Shown here piece by piece: positions 1 to 6,982 of a stretch of 28,124 nucleotides of DNA. Under the pieces are notes generated by a model. The model was not told the origin of the DNA, ran no database searches, and saw only the letters and a list, made by a program, of their open reading frames with translations. Every line of letters starts with the position of its first letter. Within the stretch, counting starts at the first letter, position 1. The DNA is from an uncultured Oscillospiraceae bacterium (GTDB lineage Bacteria > Bacillota > Clostridia > Oscillospirales > Acutalibacteraceae), in assembly GCA_905193225.1 (NCBI GenBank), contig CAJJNV010000026.1, positions 1 through 28,124 on the forward strand, given 5' to 3'. The translations under genes and the position numbers were made by a program.

Positions 1-446
1 CTACTGCTCCAAATTTAGATGTCGATACAGCACCCCCTAATTCGTATAACTGTTACGGAAACGGAGTAGGAAAGAGAATTGTTGCAAACCCGACAGGATA
101 TAAACCCGGTGATTCAACAAGAAAAACATTTGAAGCTGTAAAAAATGACTTAGGGAGAGAAAATGTTCGCGAACTTACAGCATTTAATGATTATGTTAGC
201 CCCTATGAATTTAAAGTTGCAATGAAATGCGGACCAAATGATTACCATTTCATTAGGCTAACTAAAAATGGTTGGTACAACAAATCTGGTTCCGTATACC
301 CGGGTATGTATGTTGATAAATCTGTTGTCGAAAAAGATATATGGTCTGCATTGGCCATTATAAATGGCGAACTATATAATGGTGAACCATACTATACCGA
401 CGAGACAATTTATTTTGCCGTGAAGGTAGGGTGGGATGTAAAATGA
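1..446 (+). CDS. C-terminal end of a large secreted protein, candidate RHS-type toxin domain (5' partial)
   Basis: The reading frame is open at the left window edge (first full codon at 3) and ends with TGA at 444-446, so only about 147 C-terminal residues are visible. They contain NCYGNGV, then KPGDST, a central DYHFIRLTKNGWYNKSG segment and a C-terminal DIWSALAI region. The spacing of Cys, then His-bearing DYHFIR, then WYNKSG recalls a family of orphan and toxin-tail domains with NCYxYA and DYHWYR...WSHKxG motifs, which suggests a cysteine-hydrolase-like fold. That family link is from memory and unproven. The stop overlaps the next gene's ATG by four bases (ATGA), an arrangement typical of effector-immunity pairs. 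RHS repeat debris lies just downstream (1200-1430). An internal ATG at 222 exists, but the frame runs upstream of it without a stop, so 222 is not the likely start. Confidence 0.6.
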   Translation, partial: TAPNLDVDTAPPNSYNCYGNGVGKRIVANPTGYKPGDSTRKTFEAVKNDLGRENVRELTAFNDYVSPYEFKVAMKCGPNDYHFIRLTKNGWYNKSGSVYPGMYVDKSVVEKDIWSALAIINGELYNGEPYYTDETIYFAVKVGWDVK

Positions 447-1087
447 AAAAACTTCTTACAGCATTTTTAGCTGTTTTAATTTTGATGACATCATGCACAA
501 ATAATATGGAGAGCGATATGAACACAAAACACTTTTCAACTGCATATAGCGCTGAAGAATTGGACAAATTCTTTGGAGGAAAAAATGCAAATGAAGCAGT
601 TTTTAATTCAAACACCTTTAATCTCCACTACGAAAGCGTTAATCAAACTTTTCCTATCGAAGTAACGAGAAATCCGGGGTATTCTATATTCAAAGTTTCT
701 CAGGGCGGTTATTATTTTGTTTTTTGGTCAAAACCCGAAACAACTAATGAAAATTTGAAAGAAAACAATCCCTTTGTATATTTTACTGCATATGTTGCAT
801 CCAAAAGAGACAAAAAACAGTTTGATAATCTTGTCCCCGGGGAAAGCACTGCCGAAGATGTAAAAAAGATTGACAACTATTTCGAATTGTCTTTTCTTAT
901 GTCAAGTAAAATAGCATCCTATAGTTTGTTAGACGAAAACACCGTCCTTGAAATTGAATATGACCAAAAGGCATTCTATGGCGATTACAAAGATTTGGTG
1001 ATCAAACAAATCAACACCATCAAAAGGTGCAATTCTCAATCCAAATATGGGGCTATTTTGCCATACGATATTTCTTTTTTGCAATAA
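443..1087 (+). CDS. Predicted lipoprotein, candidate immunity protein
   Basis: The protein has 214 residues, starting MKKLLTAFLAVLILMTSC, a type II signal peptide with a lipobox-like MTSC, so it should be lipid-anchored outside the membrane. A GTG at 431 would extend it by four codons. I prefer ATG 443 because it overlaps the previous TGA (ATGA), it restores a normal positively charged signal peptide, and a G-rich stretch lies just upstream. The mature part has no enzyme motif. Near its C-terminus, LVPGESTAEDVKKIDNY resembles the PGxSTxxDVxKID motif of small Firmicutes lipoproteins that sit beside RHS and secretion loci. The position directly behind the toxin-like tail makes an immunity role plausible, but that is inference from context only. 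Confidence 0.7.
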   Translation: MKKLLTAFLAVLILMTSCTNNMESDMNTKHFSTAYSAEELDKFFGGKNANEAVFNSNTFNLHYESVNQTFPIEVTRNPGYSIFKVSQGGYYFVFWSKPETTNENLKENNPFVYFTAYVASKRDKKQFDNLVPGESTAEDVKKIDNYFELSFLMSSKIASYSLLDENTVLEIEYDQKAFYGDYKDLVIKQINTIKRCNSQSKYGAILPYDISFLQ

Positions 1088-1199
1088 TGCGATTTTTGCA
1101 CTTTAGAATTTGTAAATGTATCACATCGTAACGCTAATGTATCTCCTCATCTTACAATAAGCACATTAAAAGATTTCAGAGACAAAATCGAGAGCGGAA

Positions 1200-1430
1200 A
1201 TGAAAACCACATCATTTATCCCTTTCATTTTTGTGCTCTCCTCTGACGCCGCCCCGTCCTATACCTACGATGACGGAAACATCGTTTCGGTAAAGGACCT
1301 GGCAAAACGGCCGACAGCTTAAAAAGCTTACCGCCCCGAACGGAAAGACGCTCCAATTTTTCTACGACATCAACGGTCAAAGACAGACAAAGGCCGACTT
1401 TATCCGCTTGGAACAAGGGCAGCCTCCCAT
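1200..1430 (+). pseudogene. RHS-repeat protein remnant fused to a secretion-type leader, frameshifted
   Basis: An ATG at 1200 opens a 40-codon ORF (to TAA 1320-1322) that begins MKTTSFIPFIFVL and runs straight into YTYDDGNIVSVKD, a typical RHS/YD repeat. At about 1300 the RHS homology moves to another frame: TWQNGRQLKKL, then FFYDINGQRQTKAD (about 1300-1400), again classic RHS repeat text. The remnant therefore carries at least one frameshift. Its leader is joined directly to the last RHS repeats, so nearly all of the usual core of more than 1000 residues is missing. The second frame continues without a stop into the ORF ending at 1812. The same leader recurs at 5295. Bases 1088-1199, between the lipoprotein and this remnant, hold no gene that I can support. 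Confidence 0.7.
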
Positions 1431-1812
1431 GAATTGTACTTGTCCTGTTGCAAATACAATGAATACAACTATTATACACGACAAAAGAGGTACCGACGGT
1501 TCCAAAAAAATAGCATATTCTGTTGAAGTTAAAATGTCAGAATATAAAAAAATGACTCAAAACGAAAAACAGGAATATGCTATAACACTAGCAAACAAAA
1601 TTTACTATAAATCCGGTAAAGAAGTGTTCCTTTCGGATCCTCAATGGTATGACTTCCATCAGGAGGCCAAGTTACATTGGGTGGCTTATTCAAGTCTTCC
1701 TTTTAGTTTTGTCAGGAAAAGTTGCGAAGTAATAGACATCGATATATATGAAGATGGTACAGTTTATGACGACCGATGGATAGTAAATTTGTTTAGGGAG
1801 TTTGTGCTATGA
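1408..1812 (+). CDS. C-terminal domain behind RHS remnant, candidate effector
   Basis: The ORF is in frame with the RHS remnant (FFYDINGQRQTKAD), and the nominal TTG at 1408 lies inside that remnant. It is therefore more likely the tail of a broken RHS protein than a free gene; ATG 1459 is an alternative internal start without a ribosome binding site. The distinctive part, from about 1459 on, contains SEYKKMTQNEKQEYA, then DPQWYDFHQEAKLHW, then CEVIDIDIYEDGTVYDDRW. It has no signal peptide or membrane segment. I do not recognise a named family. Its stop overlaps the ATG of the next gene (1809) in an ATGA, the same layout as the toxin-tail and lipoprotein pair upstream. It could be an RHS-CT toxin domain, or an immunity-type protein fused by deletion to RHS debris. 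Confidence 0.55.
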   Translation: MEQGQPPMNCTCPVANTMNTTIIHDKRGTDGSKKIAYSVEVKMSEYKKMTQNEKQEYAITLANKIYYKSGKEVFLSDPQWYDFHQEAKLHWVAYSSLPFSFVRKSCEVIDIDIYEDGTVYDDRWIVNLFREFVL

Positions 1813-2858
1813 AAAAATTGATAATTACTTTTTGCATTACTGCATTGATTGTGATAGGGCTTCTGTCACTGTACCTCAGCAAATTCGCAACATTTAATCT
1901 TGAGCTTTTGGATGAGAAAACACAAAAAATCTCATATGCAAGTTTTTGCTTTGATGATGAAACCGCAATTGTAACCGAGGACGGGAATTGTTATGTAAGG
2001 GGAAGTATTGCGCGCGTTCCTGCTATACTCGGAGTTGAAAAACAGAAGCAATACGAAAACCGTTATAACAAATTTCAAGAAAACCGATTTGTTAAAATGT
2101 ATGATAAAGGCGATGCTGAAAAAATCGAATTGTCGCCGGACGGCGGAACAATTAAAACCAAAAACGGCGATTTGCTTTTATTTACTCCCGTGATCGAAGG
2201 ATACGGTTATCCGAAACTCTTTTTGCAAGATGTTAATGAAGGCAAATTGTACGGAGATAAAGTATATGCAACTTTATCAAACGGAAGCTTTGGCCGGGTT
2301 TCTCTGACCGAAAACAGTAAGTTTACAAAAATATGCGACGACGTTAAAAAGTTCATCTGTCCGGGAAACGGCTTTGTCGTTATACTAAAAAATGATGGTG
2401 CTTTATACTTGCACAATGACGACAATCCGGAGCTGAAACGGGTCAGAGATAATGTTGAAGATTTTGAAATTTGTGGAGTTGAAATAGACACGGGAAAAGC
2501 TCCGAGATACACCTGTGCTGTTTTATCAAAAGATCATACCGCAAGCTTTCATGCAGAAATGTGTTTCTCACTCGAGGATTTTTTTGAAAAAGAATTTGAA
2601 GATGTGGGCAAAGCCATAGACATTGCCGCTTTTAACCGAGGAATTTTAATTGTCAACGAAAGCGGACAGGCAATGGTTTTTGGAAACGAAATATATCCTT
2701 TTGATCCCCCCGTTATTGACGGATTAGTCGTTTGTGAAAATGCAGATAAGGTCTTTGCGGGCGAACTGGGTGCAGCAGTGATTGACAAAGATGGAAAAGC
2801 CACTTTTTACGGAAAATCTCCTGATAATATTTATGCGAAATTTTCCGAAAAGCAATGA
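1809..2858 (+). CDS. Membrane-anchored protein with RCC1-like repeats, candidate immunity partner
   Basis: The 349-residue protein starts with a hydrophobic anchor (residues about 4-24) and has no clear lipobox, so it is probably an N-terminally anchored extracytoplasmic protein. The rest repeats a pattern of a hydrophobic strand, then DGxxxxxG-like turns (for example TEDGNCYVRG, KNDGALYLHN, IDKDGKATFYGK). This resembles degenerate RCC1-type beta-propeller blades. The start is fixed by an ATGA overlap with the upstream ORF, which implies translational coupling. No catalytic motif is visible. By position it parallels the lipoprotein at 443-1087, so an immunity or partner role is inferred. In the same frame after its TGA, 27 further codons stay open to TAA 2942. 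Confidence 0.65.
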   Translation: MKKLIITFCITALIVIGLLSLYLSKFATFNLELLDEKTQKISYASFCFDDETAIVTEDGNCYVRGSIARVPAILGVEKQKQYENRYNKFQENRFVKMYDKGDAEKIELSPDGGTIKTKNGDLLLFTPVIEGYGYPKLFLQDVNEGKLYGDKVYATLSNGSFGRVSLTENSKFTKICDDVKKFICPGNGFVVILKNDGALYLHNDDNPELKRVRDNVEDFEICGVEIDTGKAPRYTCAVLSKDHTASFHAEMCFSLEDFFEKEFEDVGKAIDIAAFNRGILIVNESGQAMVFGNEIYPFDPPVIDGLVVCENADKVFAGELGAAVIDKDGKATFYGKSPDNIYAKFSEKQ

Positions 2859-2945
2859 TTTGATCCTTCAATTGCTCCGGTTGCCAAAATAGCGTGGGAC
2901 TCCGCTGAAAAAATTGGCGAGTACTTTCTTTCCGGAGGTTAAAAA

Positions 2946-4223
2946 ATGAAATTAAATAACGGATTTGAGTTGATTTCGGCACCGAACAAAAGCGCAAAAA
3001 GCATTAATATAGGTCTCTATTTTTACGGCGGCTCGGCAGGAGAAAGGATATACGAAAGCGGCATTCACCATCTGCTCGAACATATGTTTTTCAGACGGTT
3101 GTCGGATATGTCTCAGCCCAAGCTCTATTCGGCGCTGAATCGTATAGGCGCAACAATGCGCGGCGCTACATATCTCAACTTTTTGCGATTTGATATAACC
3201 GTCTCGCCAAAGCATCTAAAAGCCGCCCTTAACATTATTTTAAAATTCTTTTCGGAATTTTCGTGGTCGGAGCAGGAGGTTCAATCGGAGCAAGAAGTTG
3301 TTCTCAATCAAATTTATTTTTCCGGCGGCAATTCATTTTATAAAAATGTTCAAAAGGAATATTTGAGCCGCACGGGATTCGAGCACCCCATAATGGGCAA
3401 CGAATCATCGGTAAAACGCATTTCAGCCGAGCGACTCAACCAATTAAAAAAAGAAATTGTCTCACCGCAAAACGCCGTCGTTGTTGTCACAGGAAATGTG
3501 AGCGAAGAAAATTGCGAGTATATAACCCGCTCACTTTCATCGATTGAAAAAACCGCCGGTTCAATAAAAGACCCGATATGCACCCTGCCGGGTGACTTTT
3601 TAAAGCGGAGTGACCGATCGATAGACATTTTTTCTACCGAAGATGACATATCTGAAATCATTTTTTCCTTTGATATTCCCGGTCGGCAAAAGGAAAATTT
3701 GCTTTGTTCCCTCGTATTGCAGGCTTTTGCAGCGGGAGACGGGGCGATTTTGGCCATGGTTTTGCGGGAAGAACTTCATTACACCGACGAAGTTTATTTT
3801 TCTGTTGATGAATATCCAACCTTTTCCCGTGGATGCATCTCCTTCTTCGTAAGAGAAGAGGATACCCTTTTGAGCATAAACAAAACCTTTGAAACTATGG
3901 CAAACTTTGTCGCCGATAATAGCGACGATGCCTTCTTTGAAACAATTCCGTTTCTTCTTGACAATGCAGAGTTTTCTTGCGATGATGTGCGGGAATATAA
4001 TCTTGAAATTGCTTTCAAAAAGATGATTTATAATTTCAAAGAAAACTTTATCGAGCAGGAAAAAGAAATTTTAAAATCTATAACACCCTTGGATTTTAAC
4101 TTGGCTAAAAAGGAGTTGTTTGTGCCGTCGAGAATGTGCGTATCGGTTCAGTGTCCGTCTTCTCTTAAAAAAAGCGCTCTGAAAAAAGAAATAAAAAAAG
4201 GCTTAAAAATATTACACGGTTAA
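2946..4223 (+). CDS. M16 family zinc metallopeptidase
   Basis: The 425-residue protein carries the inverted zinc motif HxxEH as HLLEH at residues 42-46. Acidic candidates for the third ligand lie in the SEQEVQSEQEVVLNQI stretch (about 108-123), about 65-75 residues on, as expected for M16 (pitrilysin/insulinase/MPP-like) enzymes. GNVSEEN near residue 187 fits the strand that closes the first domain, and a shorter M16_C-like half follows. There is no signal peptide, so it is predicted to be cytoplasmic. The start has a good ribosome binding site (CCGGAGG, about 2933-2939). Many bacterial M16 proteins act as pairs, and no partner is visible here. Its place inside the toxin-like island is unusual. 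The substrate is unknown; peptide processing is possible but unproven. Confidence 0.9.
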   Translation: MKLNNGFELISAPNKSAKSINIGLYFYGGSAGERIYESGIHHLLEHMFFRRLSDMSQPKLYSALNRIGATMRGATYLNFLRFDITVSPKHLKAALNIILKFFSEFSWSEQEVQSEQEVVLNQIYFSGGNSFYKNVQKEYLSRTGFEHPIMGNESSVKRISAERLNQLKKEIVSPQNAVVVVTGNVSEENCEYITRSLSSIEKTAGSIKDPICTLPGDFLKRSDRSIDIFSTEDDISEIIFSFDIPGRQKENLLCSLVLQAFAAGDGAILAMVLREELHYTDEVYFSVDEYPTFSRGCISFFVREEDTLLSINKTFETMANFVADNSDDAFFETIPFLLDNAEFSCDDVREYNLEIAFKKMIYNFKENFIEQEKEILKSITPLDFNLAKKELFVPSRMCVSVQCPSSLKKSALKKEIKKGLKILHG

Positions 4224-4292
4224 AGATATTGGTTTAGGAATGCTTTAAATGATAAAGATATTATGTGTGGAAAATCTTCAGGATTTGGTTGA

Positions 4293-4412
4293 GTGACGAT
4301 CCCTATTGTAATTATAATGATGTGTGTATATACCGTTACCTCTGTGTCCTTTTCTTTGTACTATGCATATGGATGCCCTAAACATCGGCTATATATGAAA
4401 AACGGGAGATAA
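4293..4412 (+). pseudogene. Short hydrophobic ORF, probable membrane-protein remnant
   Basis: GTG at 4293 opens a 39-codon frame with one strongly hydrophobic segment (IPIVIIMMCVYTV, then FSLYYAYG) and a basic tail ending KNGR. No convincing ribosome binding site precedes it. It sits in the 270-base gap between the M16 gene and the next membrane protein. It could be the C-terminal stub of a lost membrane protein or a chance frame. The rest of that gap shows nothing else I can name. Confidence 0.3.
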
Positions 4413-4493
4413 TTGGATATATTGTAACTTCGTCAACAAATCACTTTTAATAACGGTTTTTGAAAACACAGGAGTTTCAAGGGAGTGGTGAAA

Positions 4494-5237
4494 ATGAATC
4501 GAAAACGGATTATTTGCATTTTATTTGTTTTGTTAATTTCTTGTTTGTGCTCTTTTTATTCTGCTTTGTCATTAAACATCGGCCTTGAAACAAGTGAAAT
4601 GATCGAAGAAGACCAAAAGACCTTTATATCCAGCATAAACCTTTCGGTTGTCAACGAAGAAAATTCCAAAAAGGCATTTTCGTGCTTTGATGTCAATGAC
4701 AGCGGAATGATTGCCTTGGGACAAGAAAGCAAGGGCAGGAAATATGTCTCTATATATAATTCCGACGGGGAATTTTTATACGGATATTCTTTTACTGCCG
4801 GTCAATCTTTTAATATCAGTTGGGACGGGTCAAATGTACTGATATGTTTTGACAGAAGCGATGTGGTAATTTCGGTAGATCCGCAGGGAAGCATTGTTGA
4901 ACTGAGACAAATAGAAGATACCTATGAAAACGACATATATCGCCTTAATGTTTTAAAAGCAACTTCTAAAACCGCAAACGGAAAAGAATATGTTTCCCGA
5001 AAAAACATCGGGCCTCTCGGACTTGTAACATCGTCCCGAGCCGTTGTTTCGGAAATTTTACCCGACGGGCAGGAAAAAATCGTCTATGATGCTACCGGTC
5101 AATTGCTTGCCGATACCTTACTTGGATTTATAATATTTGCCGCATTTTTCGTTTTTGTAATAATATGTGTTGTTCGTTTGTGCAAAAGGACAATGAAAAA
5201 CTATCGGGCGGCTCAAAATTCCAGCAAGGCAAATTAG
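4494..5237 (+). CDS. Membrane protein with two terminal transmembrane segments, RHS-locus associated
   Basis: The protein has about 247 residues, with an N-terminal hydrophobic helix (IICILFVLLISCLCSFYSA) and a C-terminal helix (LLGFIIFAAFFVFVIICVV) followed by a basic tail. The roughly 170 residues between them should be extracytoplasmic. The middle part has beta-rich text such as FDVNDSGMIALG, YVSIYNSDGEFLYGYSF and WDGSNVLICF. I recall this style from hypothetical proteins next to RHS genes in gut Clostridia. ATG 4494 is preferred over GTG 4485 or 4488 because AAGGGAG at about 4479-4485 lies at the right distance. No catalytic motif is visible, and the function is unknown. A scaffold, sensor or immunity-like role is possible. 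Confidence 0.7.
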   Translation: MNRKRIICILFVLLISCLCSFYSALSLNIGLETSEMIEEDQKTFISSINLSVVNEENSKKAFSCFDVNDSGMIALGQESKGRKYVSIYNSDGEFLYGYSFTAGQSFNISWDGSNVLICFDRSDVVISVDPQGSIVELRQIEDTYENDIYRLNVLKATSKTANGKEYVSRKNIGPLGLVTSSRAVVSEILPDGQEKIVYDATGQLLADTLLGFIIFAAFFVFVIICVVRLCKRTMKNYRAAQNSSKAN

Positions 5238-5294
5238 CATTTGTTCTGCTTCTGGTATTACTAAACAAACAATCACAACAAGGAGAGCACGAAA

Positions 5295-5429
5295 ATGAAA
5301 ACCACATCATTTATTCCTTTCGTTTTCGTACTCCGCTTTAATATTGCCGAAACAGGCGTAATTATTTATGTAACTCTTCCCTCACTTTTTGGAGTTTTAG
5401 CAAAGGGGGCGCAAATGGTTGTCGGATAA
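5295..5429 (+). pseudogene. Leader-bearing small ORF, second copy of MKTTSFIPF-type N-terminus
   Basis: The ORF has 44 codons and begins MKTTSFIPFVFVL behind a good ribosome binding site (AAGGAG, about 5280-5285). About 40 bases of its start match the leader at 1200. In this frame three of the four differences are at third codon positions and one gives Ile/Val, so this frame has been under protein-level constraint. After the leader it runs on as hydrophobic text and ends at TAA 5427-5429, overlapping the next ORF's start. It is probably the truncated start of a secreted or RHS-type protein, though a genuine small membrane peptide cannot be excluded. Confidence 0.45.
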
Positions 5430-5706
5430 ACACAAATTAAGCCCATGTATAGAAAAAATCGAAAAATGGTTTGAATATGACACGATTGCTTTGCTTGACT
5501 GTGTTCTTACAGATGACGCAAACGATCCCGAATATTCGGCAAATACGGTGTTTTACCGTTTGGAGCAGGTTGTAGATTATCACAATCAATACCAAAATGC
5601 CGCCTATACCGATGTGACAGACTATTTACTCAAAAACGGATATTCGGCAAATGATGTTGAACTGCTGAATCAAAAACGCACTGAAGAGGATTGTGGACAT
5701 TCGTAG
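5419..5706 (+). CDS. Small unknown protein
   Basis: The 95-residue acidic protein contains IEKWFEYDTIALLDCVL, then VFYRLEQVVDYHNQYQN, then YLLKNGYSANDVELLNQ, which reads as an all-helical soluble fold. The start is TTG at 5419, with an AAGGGGG ribosome binding site at about 5403-5409 and overlap with the previous ORF's end. No family is recognised. It could be a small immunity or helper protein, given its place in the island. Another frame becomes coding-like right at its 3' end (5688-5819), so its C-terminus may be altered by a frameshift. Confidence 0.5.
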   Translation: MSDKHKLSPCIEKIEKWFEYDTIALLDCVLTDDANDPEYSANTVFYRLEQVVDYHNQYQNAAYTDVTDYLLKNGYSANDVELLNQKRTEEDCGHS

Positions 5707-5819
5707 ATGTACTTTCAGCTATTGTGAATGCAGCAGCCTTTTATATGTCAACATTCGATTGGGACGGTTGGCTTACAAAACAGAAAGGTAATATATGGTG
5801 GATAGCTATCGCTGCCTAG
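5688..5819 (+). pseudogene. Frameshifted C-terminal fragment of a membrane-type protein
   Basis: In the frame beginning at 5688 the sequence reads GLWTFVDVLSAIVNAAAFY, then STFDWDGWLTKQKG, then NIWWIAIAA and TAG at 5817-5819. This is protein-like text with Trp and Ala-rich hydrophobic stretches, but it has no start or ribosome binding site, and a stop lies nine bases upstream. It may continue the preceding small gene after a frameshift, or be the 3' end of another lost gene. It ends at a CCTAGG palindrome, where a minus-strand fossil ends from the other side. Confidence 0.45.
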
Positions 5820-5974
5820 GGTAATAACAGGCTTTTCCGGTTCTTCTTTAGTGTTGTCTGTGTTTTACACCCTGTCAGGATGGCTGCTAAAATTCCCGCA
5901 AGCAGAATGCCTGCAATCACTCTTTTCCCTTTCATTTTCCGCCTATCCCTAACTATCCTTTTCGTTTTTTTCAT
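5816..5974 (-). pseudogene. Truncated lipoprotein gene start
   Basis: The minus-strand ORF begins MKKTKRIVRDRRKMKGKRV (ATG 5974; a second in-frame ATG at 5935) and reaches a textbook lipobox, ILTGC, about 36 residues in. After the Cys the frame becomes implausible (KTQTTLKKNRKSLLLP, stop TAG at 5816). One frame over, it reads DNTKEEPEKPVIT, the acidic linker expected behind a lipidated Cys. A frameshift therefore lies just after the lipobox, and the rest of the gene is missing. A purine-rich ribosome binding site (AGGCAGGGAA) precedes ATG 5974. Confidence 0.6.
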
Positions 5975-5994
5975 ATCTGATTCCCTGCCTTTTG

Positions 5995-6290
5995 TTACTT
6001 TTCAACGACCTGCGGTTCGGTCTCCCCGCCGTATTATATACCTCTGATCGTCTTTTCCTGTACCTTTATTTCAACCGGGTTTGAAACATAAACTCCTGCA
6101 AATTTACCGTCTTATCCGTTACGGTTTCCGGGTATGCCTGTATCTTCGAAACAGCAGCCTTCAGCGTTTTCTGTTCATCTTCGCAGGACATAAACAAGGT
6201 CATGAAGCGCCCGTCAAACAGCTTTCCGCCGGCGTTAGCGGTGTCGATATGTATGATAGAATATGTTTCAAACGCACGATCGGCATAACA
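5995..6290 (-). pseudogene. Decayed protein-coding fragment upstream of the lipoprotein stub
   Basis: On the minus strand a coding-like frame reads AFETYSIIHIDTANAGGKLF, then GRFMTLFMSCEDEQKTLKAA, then SKIQAYPETVTDKTV. It then switches frame to KFAGVYVSNPVEIKVQEKT and, after an in-frame TAA, YGGETEPQVVEK with stop at 5995-5997. There is one frameshift and one nonsense codon, and no start is visible. It is the end of an unrecognised protein that was probably co-transcribed with the lipoprotein stub behind it. The family is not recognised. Confidence 0.5.
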
Positions 6291-6316
6291 AAAAAAGAGC
6301 AGGACAATTCCTGCTC
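6290..6316 (-). terminator. Rho-independent terminator, second behind tRNA-Leu
   Basis: Perfect 8-bp stem GAGCAGGA/TCCTGCTC (arms 6297-6304 and 6309-6316) with a four-base loop. On the minus strand it is followed by seven T residues (6290-6296). Confidence 0.85.
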
Positions 6317-6347
6317 ATACATACAAAGAGGCGCAAAAAGACAAAAG

Positions 6348-6397
6348 AAAGCGAGTGTCCCCACCCAACTCTCAGGTTGGTTAAGAACACTCGCTTT
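6348..6397 (-). terminator. Terminator directly behind tRNA-Leu
   Basis: An 11-bp inverted repeat, AAAGCGAGTGT (6348-6358) with ACACTCGCTTT (6387-6397), encloses a smaller CCAAC/GTTGG hairpin. On the minus strand it is followed by a T-rich tract. It begins at the end of the tRNA CCA. Confidence 0.75.
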
Positions 6398-6483
6398 GGT
6401 GCGGGTAAGAGGACTTGAACCTCCACGACCTTGCGATCATTAGAACCTGAATCTAACGCGTCTGCCTATTCCGCCATACCCGC
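6397..6483 (-). tRNA. tRNA-Leu (anticodon CAG)
   Basis: An 87-nt minus-strand tRNA with acceptor arms GCGGGTA (5', ending at 6483) and TACCCGC, discriminator A and an encoded CCA (6397-6399). The D-arm has GGCGGAATAGGCAGACGC, as in Leu tRNAs. The anticodon stem TTAGA/TCTAA holds the loop TTCAGGT, giving anticodon CAG (reads CUG). A long variable arm (TGATCGCAAGGTCG region) and a T-arm with GGTTCAAGTCC complete a class II tRNA. Its 3' end faces the decaying accessory island, a common site for integrase-mediated insertion, but no attachment-site duplicate is seen in this window. Confidence 0.95.
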
Positions 6484-6581
6484 ATATTAAGTTTTCGACC
6501 TCTGAATTTTACACGGCGAGGACTTTCCGAGGCGGAGCGTTTCGCTTAAACCCGCTAAGCGCTTTTCTCAAAGCAAAAGGA

Positions 6582-6610
6582 ATTGTAACACAACCGGAGG
6601 TATTTGTCAA
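6582..6610 (-). promoter_or_regulatory. Sigma-A promoter of tRNA-Leu
   Basis: On the minus strand TTGACA (6605-6610) and TACAAT (6582-6587) are separated by exactly 17 bases. Transcription would start near 6575 and give about a 90-nt leader before the tRNA. Confidence 0.85.
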
Positions 6611-6982
6611 TAGCAAATACTTAAATCAATTACATAATCCAATTAAAATACGCTGATAGATGGAGACGGGCGATTTTTATCAATTGATAGTAAAAATCAT
6701 TTCAAAGAACACCATTTTATATTTTTTACTGAATTATTATCAGCTCAAAGCAAAAGAATAATTCCGCTTTAGAAAAATATAATTAAAAGTTTATCAAAAT
6801 CACCTCCTGTGTGATGTCGTTTCCGCAAGAACTTTGTCGATTCGGAATGTTGAAACTTTGTTAATTGCTTCACAAATAAGCATTTTTTTGGATGTATTGC
6901 ACAAGTTTTTACCTTTATATGGTCTCGTTTGACCTAAAATTCTGTTAAAAAAGTAGAATTGTGATAAAATCCCACTAAGCTA

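Noticed and set aside
1088..1243. Open frame continuing after the lipoprotein stop (EFVNVSHRNANVSPHL...)
   Set aside because: The part shared with 5295 shows only residue-changing substitutions in this frame, while the overlapping leader frame shows mostly silent ones. This frame is therefore probably not the constrained one.
2856..2942. TGA recoding (readthrough as Trp or selenocysteine)
   Set aside because: TGA ends several other genes cleanly here, including remA-region and island genes, and no SECIS-like hairpin is evident after 2858.
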